This document shows positions 9,003-17,465 of a DNA stretch of 54,683 bases, piece by piece. The position numbers and the translations under genes were made by a program. Source of the stretch: Lachnospiraceae bacterium (GTDB lineage: Bacteria > Bacillota > Clostridia > Lachnospirales > Lachnospiraceae); assembly GCA_017521195.1 (NCBI GenBank), contig JAFXGP010000110.1:1-54683 (forward strand), given 5' to 3'. Below the pieces are notes generated by a model, which worked only from the letters and a program-made list of their open reading frames with translations, was not told the DNA's origin and did no database searches. Within the stretch, counting starts at the first letter, position 1. Each line of letters starts with the position of its first letter.

Positions 9003-9944
9003 TTATACCAACAAATTTTTAAAATAATCTATTGTCTTAATAAGTCCTTCCTCCAAATAAACACTTGGCATCCAATCCAATTCTTTTTTTGCCAAATCAA
9101 TAATAGGTTTTCTCTGCATTGGATCATCTTGCGGTAAAGATTTATACACAATATTTGATTTAGAATCTGTCAAACGAATAATTGTCTTTGCCAATTCCAG
9201 CATTGTATATTCTCCCGGATTACCAAGATTTACAGGTCCTGTAAATCCATCCCTACTATTCATCATCCGCATCATTCCTTCGATCAAATCATCAACATAA
9301 CAAAAGCTTCTCGTCTGGCTCCCATCACCATAAATTGTAATATCTTCTCCTTTTAATGCTTGAACAATAAAATTTGATACCACTCGTCCATCATATTTAT
9401 TCATTCTTGGTCCATATGTATTAAAGATTCTAATTACCTTAATATCTACACCATGTTGTCTATGGTAATCAAAGAATAATGTTTCCGCCATTCTCTTGCC
9501 TTCGTCATAGCAAGAACGAGGTCCAATTGTATTTACACATCCTCGATAACTTTCCGGTTGTGGATGTATTTCTGGATCTCCATACACCTCACTTGTACTA
9601 GCTTGTAAAATTCTCGCATGTGTTCTTTTAGCTAAACCCAAGGTATGTAACGCTCCCATTACACTTGTCTTTCCCGTTTTAATCGGATCATACTGATAAT
9701 GAATAGGACTTGCTGGACACGCCAAATTATAAATCTGATCCACTTCAACATAAATCGGTTCTGTAATATCATGTCTAATAAACTCAAAATAGGGATTTCC
9801 CATTAAGTGACGAATATTTTCTTTTCTTCCAGTAAACAAATTATCAAGACAAATAACATCATTTCCTTTCTCTATCAATCTATCACAGAGATGAGAACCT
9901 AAAAATCCAGCTCCACCAGTTACCAATACTCTTTTTCTATCCAC
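9003..9944 (-). CDS. uxs: UDP-glucuronate decarboxylase (UDP-xylose synthase), extended SDR family
   Basis: The enzyme converts UDP-glucuronate to UDP-xylose through an NAD+-dependent oxidation, decarboxylation and reduction. Its 313 residues show GGAGFLGSH (10-18), the [11 protein letters not shown] loop, NLACPASP near 73, and the catalytic pair in SCYDEGKR (Tyr146, Lys150), followed by [10 protein letters not shown]. The LACPASP and NTYGPRM signatures separate UXS from dTDP-glucose dehydratase and from GalE. The start is a GTG at 9944 with GGGATAAAAAGG upstream; the Rossmann motif fixes this to within a few residues. Together with ugd it makes a full UDP-Glc to UDP-Xyl route inside the locus, so the polymer probably contains xylose. 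A bifunctional ArnA-like enzyme is excluded because no formyltransferase domain is present. Confidence 0.93.
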   Translation of the reverse strand: MDRKRVLVTGGAGFLGSHLCDRLIEKGNDVICLDNLFTGRKENIRHLMGNPYFEFIRHDITEPIYVEVDQIYNLACPASPIHYQYDPIKTGKTSVMGALHTLGLAKRTHARILQASTSEVYGDPEIHPQPESYRGCVNTIGPRSCYDEGKRMAETLFFDYHRQHGVDIKVIRIFNTYGPRMNKYDGRVVSNFIVQALKGEDITIYGDGSQTRSFCYVDDLIEGMMRMMNSRDGFTGPVNLGNPGEYTMLELAKTIIRLTDSKSNIVYKSLPQDDPMQRKPIIDLAKKELDWMPSVYLEEGLIKTIDYFKNLLV

Positions 9945-10059
9945 CTTTTTATCCCTACACTTTCTATACTTATTGCTTTAATTCAATGCTTTTTTTCAAT
10001 TACCTAATTTGAATACAGGCATACTTTGATGCATGCAATTTGTCTTTAACCTACAAGTA

Positions 10060-11067
10060 TTAATTTTTCTGCAATTTATAAATCTTATATTCTTTGCATA
10101 ATAAATTTTGTTTCAATAGCTCTATCCAATATTTAAATTTCATTATAAAAGCTTCTATTAGCAACGTATCTTTTCGAGACAATCGAAAACATATTCTCAC
10201 TAAATATTCTAATTTAGGATTTATCTTATATGCTTTTTTATAATAATATATCATTTTGCTTTTTCCCTCATTCAAAAAAGCCCTATAAGCAGCCTCTTTA
10301 TAAAAATATTCTTTTCGTAAATCTTGCTCTTCGATACTTAGTTTTTTAAACAATTCAGCATGTTTTTCGTTTATATAACAAACAGCATCTATCCAATTCT
10401 CAAATTTGTTTGTCAATCTATTTCCTTCCCCAATGCGTCTATCTATAAATACTAAAGGCTCATTAACAAATCCCACTTTAGTTACTTGCATTATTCTCAA
10501 AAAAAGTTCGTACTCCTGCCAATATTTTAATTTCTCATCAAATTTTCCAACCTTCTCTAATATTTGTTTTTTTACCATTATTTGCGATGTATTAAAATAC
10601 GGCCATAAATACATCTTCTTCTCTAATAAATCACCACATATATTTTTCTTTGGAAGTTTTTTATAATTATATAAATCACATCCGTAATCAGCAATTATTC
10701 CTGTATATACCATAGCCATCTGGTCATTATTTTTTACAACTTGTATCTGTTTTTCTATTTTGGTTTTCTCCCAATAATCATCATCATCTAAAAAAGCAAT
10801 ATATTCACCTTTAGCATTACCAATTCCTAAATTGCGAGCATAATTATTTCCCTTAGATTCATTGGGCGTTATATAAAAATATTTTGTATTTGTTTCGGAC
10901 AGCTTACTTCCCCACTGATATGTGTCATCTGTAGATGCATCATCAACAATTATAATTTCTATATTTGAATACGTTTGATTTATAATACTAAAAAATGCTC
11001 TTTTACAAAGTTCACATCTATTGTGAGTTGTTATTACACAACTTACCATTGGATTTTTATCATTCAT
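10060..11067 (-). CDS. Family 2 glycosyltransferase
   Basis: A 335-residue GT2 enzyme with MVSCVITTHNRCELCKRAF at the start, IIIVDDASTDDTYQW near residue 38, and the FLDDDDYW metal-binding cluster near residue 90. The THNR opening and the long acidic DDD run place it in a different GT2 subgroup from the two neighbours that begin with YNVEKY. The ATG at 11067 is preferred over an in-frame GTG at 11076 because AGGTG lies about seven bases before it. It follows the polymerase gene by 22 bases and precedes the UXS gene by 115 bases. The C-terminal part is rich in Lys, Tyr and Phe and may lie on the membrane. Donor sugar unknown. Confidence 0.88.
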   Translation of the reverse strand: MNDKNPMVSCVITTHNRCELCKRAFFSIINQTYSNIEIIIVDDASTDDTYQWGSKLSETNTKYFYITPNESKGNNYARNLGIGNAKGEYIAFLDDDDYWEKTKIEKQIQVVKNNDQMAMVYTGIIADYGCDLYNYKKLPKKNICGDLLEKKMYLWPYFNTSQIMVKKQILEKVGKFDEKLKYWQEYELFLRIMQVTKVGFVNEPLVFIDRRIGEGNRLTNKFENWIDAVCYINEKHAELFKKLSIEEQDLRKEYFYKEAAYRAFLNEGKSKMIYYYKKAYKINPKLEYLVRICFRLSRKDTLLIEAFIMKFKYWIELLKQNLLCKEYKIYKLQKN

Positions 11068-11089
11068 TTTAGACACCTATAATTCTTTC

Positions 11090-12316
11090 TTATATTTTAT
11101 TTTTATGTGAATTTCCCCAAAAAGAAACACATAAAGCAATCATGGTATTTGTTAAATAATAACCGCTAAACATAGACATAATAAAACCTGTAGCAAAAAT
11201 CATCCACCAAATACGATTTGTACTATCTCTTTGAACTAACTTAAAAGACAAATATAGTCCATATGCCATAATAGAACAAAAAATTATTAATCCCACAGCT
11301 CCACTTTCTAACAATAAATCTATAAATAAATTATGTGTCCACAATCCCATTTCATAAAAATCTGATCCCAGTCCATATCCAAATAATGGTTTATTACTAA
11401 TTATAGAAAATGCATTATTTCTTATTTTGTCTCTAGCTTTATCAGAAAAAAAGAACTGTAAATCTAACAATCTTTGTATTCCCGAAAACTTTATTGAGGA
11501 TTTTTTCGCCACACTTATTACTCCTATAAAGACTACAGGAACAGAAAAAACAATCATGCTATTTCTAAAAATTCCTACTTTATTACTCCCCTCCCGTTTT
11601 ATCAAGACATATATTGTATACATTATAGATAATATACTTAATACTAATCCCCCTCTTCCCCCTGCTATAAAAATAGTAAATACATTTATTATCGCAATTG
11701 ATACACATACTATATTCCCAATCTTTTTTTTAAAAAATGAACTCCATTTAACATTATCAACTTCTAAAATATAATATTCAGCAAAAACTGTCGAAAAAGC
11801 CGCCAAATAAGAAATAGCTTGATAATTCATGCCATTATCATTATTAATCCAACCGCCCCCCATCATTCCTTCAGCAAATAAAGTGTTATATACAGCCGTA
11901 AAACTGAACACTAATGAAACATAAGGAACAAATTTCTTAATTTGATATTGAATTAAGCAATTATGAGCAATAAAACATGCCAATACAATACTCATTATTG
12001 TCTGACTTACTAAAACCAGACCATATGTCTCATACGATTTATTTTGATAACCATACATAAACTGAGTTGTATAATATAAAAAAACTATTAATACAGCTAC
12101 CAATATTGTAAATACTTGAGATATAGCAAACTTAATTCTTTGCTTCATTAGATTAATTACAATAGCTATAACTGAAATAATATCAATAATGAATACCAAG
12201 CCCACCAATGTAATATTGGGTATAAATATTGAAAAAAATCCAAACCAATAATTCACATATAAACTTCCCCACATTGCTATCGTTGTTATTAATGATCCAT
12301 TAATTTTCACTTTCAT
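11090..12316 (-). CDS. wzy: Wzy-like O-antigen/capsule repeat-unit polymerase
   Basis: A 408-residue integral membrane protein with about 10-12 helices. Two features of the O-antigen ligase/polymerase family are seen: the large outer loop and the conserved NKPLFGYGLGSDFYEMGLWTHNLFIDLLLESG block (about residues 305-340), which resembles the PLFGYG...HN..L motif of this family. It should join flipped repeat units on the outer face. The start ATG at 12316 has AAGGA just upstream; an in-frame TTG at 12358 lacks a ribosome site. It is 22 bases before the next GT2 gene, but a 497-base gap with a decayed gene separates it from the GT4 upstream. Ligase activity cannot be excluded, but no lipopolysaccharide core is expected in this organism. 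Confidence 0.85.
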   Translation of the reverse strand: MKVKINGSLITTIAMWGSLYVNYWFGFFSIFIPNITLVGLVFIIDIISVIAIVINLMKQRIKFAISQVFTILVAVLIVFLYYTTQFMYGYQNKSYETYGLVLVSQTIMSIVLACFIAHNCLIQYQIKKFVPYVSLVFSFTAVYNTLFAEGMMGGGWINNDNGMNYQAISYLAAFSTVFAEYYILEVDNVKWSSFFKKKIGNIVCVSIAIINVFTIFIAGGRGGLVLSILSIMYTIYVLIKREGSNKVGIFRNSMIVFSVPVVFIGVISVAKKSSIKFSGIQRLLDLQFFFSDKARDKIRNNAFSIISNKPLFGYGLGSDFYEMGLWTHNLFIDLLLESGAVGLIIFCSIMAYGLYLSFKLVQRDSTNRIWWMIFATGFIMSMFSGYYLTNTMIALCVSFWGNSHKNKI

Positions 12317-12422
12317 GATTGTCCTTACAACCCTACATAAATTTTTGTAATCCCGCAATTCTCCATCTTGTTACATTAATCGTAGCTACAATAGAACTGT
12401 CTCGCAGGTAATTTTTCCAAAA

Positions 12423-12605
12423 CTAATATTGCCTTTTTATTAATTTATTCCTTGCCGTACTATTACCTAGTTCCCTATACTTCACAAGAACCTCTTGATT
12501 TCCATATACCTATTTTATAAATCCACACTCATGCAAAATTATCTCTGATGCTTTTAATTCTTCTTTGTGAAATAATTTTCCATGTCGAGTAGAATAATAC
12601 ACTCC
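12423..12605 (-). pseudogene. Decayed ORF remnant between GT4 and polymerase genes
   Basis: In the 497-base gap one minus-strand frame reads as protein-like sequence (starting GVYYSTRHGKLFHKEELK, near 12602). A TAG at 12510 breaks it, it resumes as VYGNQEVLVKYRELGN, and it ends at 12423. No ribosome site or intact start is present and no family was recognised. The rest of the gap shows only AT-rich sequence. Confidence 0.3.
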
Positions 12606-12813
12606 TCATAAACAACTAATGTAATTCATTACCCTATAAAAAAATTTATTTTATCACCATTAAAACAATAATCATCACAAATTTTCCTCAAGAATCTGTA
12701 GAGCCTTCATCGTCTAAAACAATTTCAAGATTTTAATATAATTGATTGATATATGGACATCTTTTTATATATTTTTATATATTTTTCTACATTATAAACA
12801 ACTACTATAATAT

Positions 12814-14043
12814 TCATTCGTTTATTAATGCCTCAACTACTTTTACAGCTCTTTTATATGTAATTAATCGATTAAATTTCTCCTCTGCACATTTTCTTGA
12901 AGCAATACTCATCTCTTTTCTTAAATTTTCATCTTCAAATAATTCCAAAACAACTCGCATTAATTCCATATTATTTTCCGCTTCTATATTTATACCAAAT
13001 CCATTCTCTTCAACAATTCTCCTAAATTCCAAATTCGCCAATGTATTTATCATCGTACTGCCTGAAGCCAAATAATCCCCAATTTTATTCACAATACTCT
13101 GTGGTGCACTTTTTACAAATGAATTTACAACAACATCCGTTTTTGCTAAATACGCTGCCATTATAGGATATTCCATATATCCCATAAGTTCTACATTACT
13201 ATTTCCCAACTGTTTTATTAATTCCTTCATTTCCTTTAATAAAGGCCCCGTTCCCATAATTTTAAATTTAATCTCTTTAATACCCTTTTTTTCAATCTCA
13301 TTTGCCACTTCTATCAAAGTTTTTATATCGTAGCTTGTCCCTATGGTTCCAGCATATGATACCCAAAATTCATCCTCTTTTTTTTCTATCGTCGATAAAT
13401 ATTTTTTTACTCCTTGATCAAATACATTTAAATCACATCCAACATATATAGTCTCTGCAGGAATATTTTTCTCTCTTTTCATAAATGCTCGATTAGTGTA
13501 ATCATCTGATGTTCCTATTACAGCATCAGCATTACTATAGACATACTCTGCATCTCGCATCATTGGATAATATAAAATATCACTGACAATAGGCATATTC
13601 AAAACCATCTTCATTGCTTCTGGCCATAAATCTTCTATATCAATAACAATAGGAATGCCATTTTTTTTACAAAATTTTGTCACTTTTGCTGCCACATTAT
13701 TTGCTGGAATTACGCAAAAAATCGCATCATACTTTTCTTGCCTTCTTAAATAAGAAAGCACATTTTTAGATGCTTTATAATTACTCCATATTCTACGAAT
13801 ATCAATATTCTTCTTATAAGTAGGTACATGAATAAATACATTTTTAAATTTATATGTTTTACTATTTAAATCAGTTATATCACGTGGTCTTTTTTCAAAA
13901 TGTTGAAAGTCACTCCCAATAAGTTCCACTTCATAACCAGATTCAGCAAATATATTTGCCATATAGTAAAAACGAGAAGGCCCCTTTTCTCCAGGCAACC
14001 ATGCATATCCTAATGCAACAATAGCAATTCTTTTCTTTTTCAT
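12814..14043 (-). CDS. Family 4 glycosyltransferase (GT-B fold)
   Basis: A 409-residue GT-B enzyme. The N-terminal Rossmann half starts with KKKRIAIVALGYAWLPGEKGPSRFYYMANIF, a donor-domain lead with the glycine-rich GPSR loop. The C-terminal half has VSYAGTIGTSYDIKTLIEVA near residue 225, then FKIMGTGPLLKEM, and the E-x7-type region around VVNSFVKSAPQSIVNKIGDYLASG. This architecture fits WcaI/WbuB-like second-step transferases. It is the gene directly after the priming transferase (12-base gap), so it may add the second sugar; that is inference from order. The ATG at 14043 follows GGAAAAAG; a GTG at 14055 is the only upstream alternative. A large gap with a gene relic follows it. Confidence 0.88.
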   Translation of the reverse strand: MKKKRIAIVALGYAWLPGEKGPSRFYYMANIFAESGYEVELIGSDFQHFEKRPRDITDLNSKTYKFKNVFIHVPTYKKNIDIRRIWSNYKASKNVLSYLRRQEKYDAIFCVIPANNVAAKVTKFCKKNGIPIVIDIEDLWPEAMKMVLNMPIVSDILYYPMMRDAEYVYSNADAVIGTSDDYTNRAFMKREKNIPAETIYVGCDLNVFDQGVKKYLSTIEKKEDEFWVSYAGTIGTSYDIKTLIEVANEIEKKGIKEIKFKIMGTGPLLKEMKELIKQLGNSNVELMGYMEYPIMAAYLAKTDVVVNSFVKSAPQSIVNKIGDYLASGSTMINTLANLEFRRIVEENGFGINIEAENNMELMRVVLELFEDENLRKEMSIASRKCAEEKFNRLITYKRAVKVVEALINE

Positions 14044-14055
14044 CTTTTTCCACAC

Positions 14056-15432
14056 TTAACTCAAAATATTTTTTACATTTTTTGAAATTTCCCTACTCTT
14101 CTCCACCTCGAACCCTTCCGTACTCTCCGGAATAAACATAGTTTTTATAGTAAGAAGAATTAATTTCAAATCTAAAATCAATGACTGATTCTCAATATAC
14201 AGAAGATCCAGCCTCAGCTTGTCATACGCAGAAGTATTATATTTCCCATATATCTGTGCATATCCGGTAAGACCTCCCAAAACTTTCATACGATATGCGA
14301 ATTCCGGAATTTCTTTTGTATACTGCTCTACATGTTCTACTCTCTCTGGTCTTGGACCCACGATACTCATATCCCCTTTAAGAATATTGATAAACTGTGG
14401 CATTTCATCCAATCGTGTTTTTCTAATAAAATGTCCAACCTTGGTAATTCGATCATCATGTTCAACACATGGTTTTACACCATGTTTCTCTGCATCAACA
14501 ATCATGCTTCTGAACTTAAGAATTTCGAAAACCCTCTTATCTTTGGTACATCGTTTTTGTTTGAAAAACACCGGACCTCCATCTTCCAATTTGATTAACA
14601 ATGCAATCAATAATAAAATTGGGGAGGTGAGCAATAATACGAACGTAGAGAACACGATATCCAGAACTCTTTTTTTCCAATAGGTATCCTTACTTTCATA
14701 CACATAATCGTATTTCATTAACGGTGTATCTAATAAATGCTTCGGCACACAACCTTTGAACATCATATCTTCCACTGTTGGAGATACATAAAATGCTTTC
14801 TTCTGTTCAATCATATGCGCCATATATTTTCCTCGAACATTAGCTGACAATTCATATAAAATTGCTACATCATACTCCTTTTTTTCATGGATAAATTCCG
14901 CTATGGATGCTGTTTCACACTCCATATGAACTACTGAAAAAAGGTGTTTGTATTTACTTAACAATCTTTTTTTGAACTGTTCCGCATCATATTCGTTAAT
15001 TTCTTTTCCATAAATCAATATTGTTGTCTTGGGCGGAATATGGTTAATCATGTACTGTTTCGTAAAGGTTACTAATGCTGTAGTTCCCACAATTTGCAGT
15101 ACCACCGTTACCACTCCCGGTACAATGTTTATGTAATGGTTATAAATGAGACAACATTCTACATATAGAATCAAATCTGCAATTCCAAAGGATAACACCT
15201 GCGAAAAAATTGTTTCCCCTATTTCGGAAGATGCAAACCTGTATGCTTTATATAAATTACATAAAGCTATATAAATAATTCCATAGATTAAAATACTGAT
15301 AAATCCGCCAAACATATGGTATTCATCAAAGGCGAATTCATTGTAATAATCCAGCCACACAATCAAAAAGAGAGAAATATTCCAAATGATTAAAAAATTT
15401 CTTGCCAGCTTGGTTATTCTTTTATTTTCCAT
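14056..15432 (-). CDS. Undecaprenyl-phosphate sugar phosphotransferase (priming enzyme)
   Basis: A 458-residue polyprenyl glycosylphosphotransferase that starts repeat-unit synthesis by moving a hexose-1-phosphate from UDP-sugar to undecaprenyl phosphate. Four or five N-terminal helices and a CoA-binding-like domain precede the catalytic bacterial sugar transferase domain (about residues 265-458). That domain opens with WKKRVLDIVFST and a hydrophobic re-entrant helix, then KRCTKDKRVFEILKFRSM, TRLDEMPQFINILKGDMSIVGPRPER, and GLTGYAQIYGKYNTSAYDKLRLDLLYIEN. The ATG at about 15432 has GGGAGAAGG before it. The frame stays open to a TTG at 15486, but that codon lies in an inverted repeat. The hairpin between the Rpn-type gene and this start could terminate upstream transcription, so this gene may need its own promoter. 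Confidence 0.94.
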   Translation of the reverse strand: MENKRITKLARNFLIIWNISLFLIVWLDYYNEFAFDEYHMFGGFISILIYGIIYIALCNLYKAYRFASSEIGETIFSQVLSFGIADLILYVECCLIYNHYINIVPGVVTVVLQIVGTTALVTFTKQYMINHIPPKTTILIYGKEINEYDAEQFKKRLLSKYKHLFSVVHMECETASIAEFIHEKKEYDVAILYELSANVRGKYMAHMIEQKKAFYVSPTVEDMMFKGCVPKHLLDTPLMKYDYVYESKDTYWKKRVLDIVFSTFVLLLTSPILLLIALLIKLEDGGPVFFKQKRCTKDKRVFEILKFRSMIVDAEKHGVKPCVEHDDRITKVGHFIRKTRLDEMPQFINILKGDMSIVGPRPERVEHVEQYTKEIPEFAYRMKVLGGLTGYAQIYGKYNTSAYDKLRLDLLYIENQSLILDLKLILLTIKTMFIPESTEGFEVEKSREISKNVKNILS

Positions 15433-15468
15433 TTTCCTTCTCCCTTCCATCCATTCTTTCATACAAAA

Positions 15469-15512
15469 AATCCCAACATAAGACAATTACATATCTTACA
15501 TTGGGATTTCTT
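15469..15512 (-). terminator. Intrinsic terminator after the Rpn-type gene, before the priming transferase
   Basis: On the minus strand a 15-position stem (AAATCCCAATGTAAG with CTTATGTTGGGATTT, two mismatches) closes a 12-base loop and runs into a T-tract. One arm and the loop are part of the 22-bp inverted repeat at the element end. Coordinates are good to within a few bases. If active it would reduce read-through from the front half of the operon into the glycosyltransferase half. Confidence 0.65.
15482..15503 (+). repeat. Left 22-bp inverted repeat flanking the Rpn-type gene
   Basis: The sequence from GACAATTA to TTACATTG (22 bases) is the exact reverse complement of 16661-16682. The two copies bracket the Rpn-type gene and its upstream region, giving a 1201-bp unit. 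Confidence 0.75.
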
Positions 15513-15534
15513 TATTTTGATCTATATTAAAATA

Positions 15535-16419
15535 CTATTGATTTTCTTTCTTCTCTTTATCCATTTCCTTGATTAGTGTTAAAATATTTTCTACAGAATC
15601 TTCCAAATCATCTGCAATAGCTTCTACTGTTTTTCCCTTGGATAATTTAGTCTGAATTAATTGGATTTTAATATTGCGTTCTCCTGCAATCCTTCCAATT
15701 TTTTCTGCAACTTTCGTTCTCTCATCTAATTCATCTTTCATCAATTCAAGCAAAGCTTCACACATTTTAGTCGCCTCCTTAAACACTTCCTTGTTTGCAT
15801 GTACAATGACATTCATTACGGATTTATGATTGTTTTCATTCTGATGACCTTCATATTCACTTAAAATTCTATTCGCTTCTTCTACAGATTTCAAGTCATT
15901 TGTTAAATAACGTAACCAAAAATTTTCTTCTTTCGATAATCTTGAGGTCAAAATTAACTGCATTGGAAAATAATCACCATGAATAGTATATATACCTTCT
16001 TTTCCTTTTATCCTAAATCCTCTTTCTTCCCTTAGATGCTTAATTAATTCTCGTGGTCTATTTTTGCATACAAAAGTTATGGTTATCTCATTTGCCTTAA
16101 TTTCATCTACATGATTGGTATCTGCCTTATAAAAACAAGCATAACCATATACTTGATAAAAATCATCAATACTTATATAATCCTCTGGACTTTTATACTC
16201 TATTATATTGTACCTTCGAAAAATCCTTCCAATATTCTTTTGTATCTTGGCGTCAGGCTCTTTTTTGATAATTAAGACATCGATTTGCTTTGGCTTCGTT
16301 CCTAACTGATGTTCATTTTCAAATTCCAACTTCTCTTTTTCCTGACTAAACTCAATCTGAATACCCGCATAAAAAGCAGGATGCCATTGTATTGCCGATT
16401 CTTTCGTTTCTTCTCCCAT
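15535..16419 (-). CDS. Rpn/PD-(D/E)XK nuclease family protein (putative transposase)
   Basis: A 294-residue protein of the Rpn-like PD-(D/E)XK family, abundant in Lachnospiraceae and often in multiple copies. The nuclease core is seen as KQIDVLIIKK (Asp about residue 46) followed by NIIEYKSPED (Glu-x-Lys about residues 70-72). The C-terminus holds a coiled, charged stretch and a helical tail (GKTVEAIADDLEDSVENILTLI). E. coli Rpn proteins are known to promote recA-independent recombination as DNA endonucleases; whether this one does is inference. The ATG at 16419 has AAGGAGG upstream; a TTG at 16437 is rejected. It interrupts an otherwise orderly polysaccharide operon, lies on the same strand, and is bounded by 22-bp perfect inverted repeats, so it probably arrived as a unit. 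Some homologues are misnamed 3-isopropylmalate dehydrogenase. Confidence 0.82.
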   Translation of the reverse strand: MGEETKESAIQWHPAFYAGIQIEFSQEKEKLEFENEHQLGTKPKQIDVLIIKKEPDAKIQKNIGRIFRRYNIIEYKSPEDYISIDDFYQVYGYACFYKADTNHVDEIKANEITITFVCKNRPRELIKHLREERGFRIKGKEGIYTIHGDYFPMQLILTSRLSKEENFWLRYLTNDLKSVEEANRILSEYEGHQNENNHKSVMNVIVHANKEVFKEATKMCEALLELMKDELDERTKVAEKIGRIAGERNIKIQLIQTKLSKGKTVEAIADDLEDSVENILTLIKEMDKEKKENQ

Positions 16420-16660
16420 GGGAACCTCCTTATTCAATTAATCGGAGTTCCTCTCTTTCAGCAACTCCTTTATCCTCATTTAAGCTTGAATTTCTGAAAG
16501 ACACAGACAGAATGTCTGTAAATGTGATTTAGATGAAACTGAAATATTTTTCTTAAGTTTCATTTGAATTGTTATATGAAATCTTGCTTATTTGTGATAC
16601 TAGCATAACATTCATTTTTCTAAAAATCAACATTTTTTTACGTTTTAACATTCATTTTCT

Positions 16661-16682
16661 CAATGTAAGATATGTAATTGTC
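16661..16682 (-). repeat. Right 22-bp inverted repeat flanking the Rpn-type gene
   Basis: It is the exact reverse complement of 15482-15503. The bases immediately outside both copies are AA, which could be a very short target duplication or chance. Unlike the left copy it is not part of a terminator hairpin. Confidence 0.75.
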
Positions 16683-16700
16683 AAGGTACGTTTTTTAATC

Positions 16701-16729
16701 CATGCCTCCCGAGGGCCCCGGGAGGCATG
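16701..16729. repeat. GC-rich stem-loop downstream of the secreted protein gene
   Basis: CATGCCTCCC and GGGAGGCATG form a perfect 10-bp stem around a nine-base GC-rich loop, in an AT-rich setting. It is 60 bases after the stop of the secreted protein gene. There is no T-tract after it on the minus strand, so it may protect a transcript 3' end or mark a processing point, but not act as a standard intrinsic terminator. Confidence 0.5.
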
Positions 16730-16789
16730 CTTGAAACCAACTATTTTTTATCACATGTTACAAAAAATAAGTTTCTCGAATCCTAATTC

Positions 16790-17371
16790 TTAGAATTCAC
16801 CAGTTTTTGGAGCTTTCACAACAGAAGTTGCCTGTGCTGCGTCTACTACCATAACTACTACTGGAGAGAAGCTTGTGAATGTACCTGTTACAGTCATGTC
16901 TGCACCAAGGAAACCTTCGCCAACTTTTTCCCAAGTTCCAGCTTCGTTATTCATTCTGTGAAGAATTACTGCGTAATCTCCAACTTTTGCATTGTTAACT
17001 TTGATAGGTACAGATACACTTGTCTGACCTGCAGGGATTTCAATCTTAAGATCGAAAGCTGCTGCTAACTTTGCTGCAGAACTAACACCAAGGTTTTTTA
17101 AATGTGTAGTATTTTCTACAACATCTTCTACTGCATCCATAACTGCTACAGGAAGAACCTTAACATCAGCACCTGCTACTGCTACTGTTGCGTTTGCTTT
17201 AGCTTCTGTTGCCTTAGCTTCAGCTGCTGTTGGAGCAGCTGTTGTGGTAGTAGTTGTTGTAGCACCTTTACTTGGTTTTGCAGTCGCCTGGGGACTTGGA
17301 GCTGCAAATACAGGTAATACCATAGCTACAGATAAAGCTGCAACTAATAAAGCGCTAGATAACTTTTTCAT
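16790..17371 (-). CDS. Secreted Ala/Thr-rich surface protein with C-terminal APKTGEF
   Basis: A 193-residue exported protein of unknown function. Residues 1-23 are a signal peptide (MKKLSSALLVAALSVAMVL, cleavage near VFAAP). A Pro/Ala/Lys/Thr linker with seven consecutive Thr spans about 25-60. The remainder looks like a beta-sandwich (SVSVPIKV, VGDYAVILHRM, GTWEKVGEGF, GTFTSFSPVVVMV), a pattern seen in clostridial surface proteins. The C-terminus APKTGEF resembles the (S/P)PxTG-type signal of clostridial sortase B, but no hydrophobic helix or basic tail follows, and none is encoded after the stop. It lies 94 bases after the LCP gene and close to the sortase gene. An excellent AGGAGG site fixes the start. 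It may be a wall or polysaccharide-associated protein. The GC content of its linker differs from its neighbours. Confidence 0.85.
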   Translation of the reverse strand: MKKLSSALLVAALSVAMVLPVFAAPSPQATAKPSKGATTTTTTTAAPTAAEAKATEAKANATVAVAGADVKVLPVAVMDAVEDVVENTTHLKNLGVSSAAKLAAAFDLKIEIPAGQTSVSVPIKVNNAKVGDYAVILHRMNNEAGTWEKVGEGFLGADMTVTGTFTSFSPVVVMVVDAAQATSVVKAPKTGEF

Positions 17372-17465
17372 GGCAATCTCCTCCTTTCTTAGATTGTTGG
17401 TTTCTATATATCAAGTATGTTTCCATACCTAATACCATGTTCATTTCAATTAATAGCAAAAACTC

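Larger units (their letters stand above)
16420..16789. other. AT-rich intergenic region with several hairpins
   Basis: This 370-base gap upstream of the Rpn-type gene holds a GGAGTT/AACTCC hairpin (about 16444-16469), an ACAGACA-GAA-TGTCTGT hairpin (about 16503-16519), an ATGAAACT/AGTTTCAT dyad (about 16530-16562), the right 22-bp inverted repeat, and a GC-rich 10-bp stem at 16701-16729. No ORF or recognised RNA family was seen. Confidence 0.5.

Noticed and set aside
9003-9944. dTDP-glucose 4,6-dehydratase or GalE
   Set aside because: The LACPASP and NTYGPRM signatures and the ugd neighbour point to UDP-glucuronate decarboxylase.
15433-15486. Longer N-terminus of the priming transferase from a TTG at 15486
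   Set aside because: That codon lies inside the inverted repeat and terminator hairpin, and the ATG near 15432 has a strong ribosome site.
16701-16729. GC-rich hairpin as a standard intrinsic terminator
   Set aside because: There is no T-tract after the stem on the minus strand; the nearest T-run is on the wrong side.
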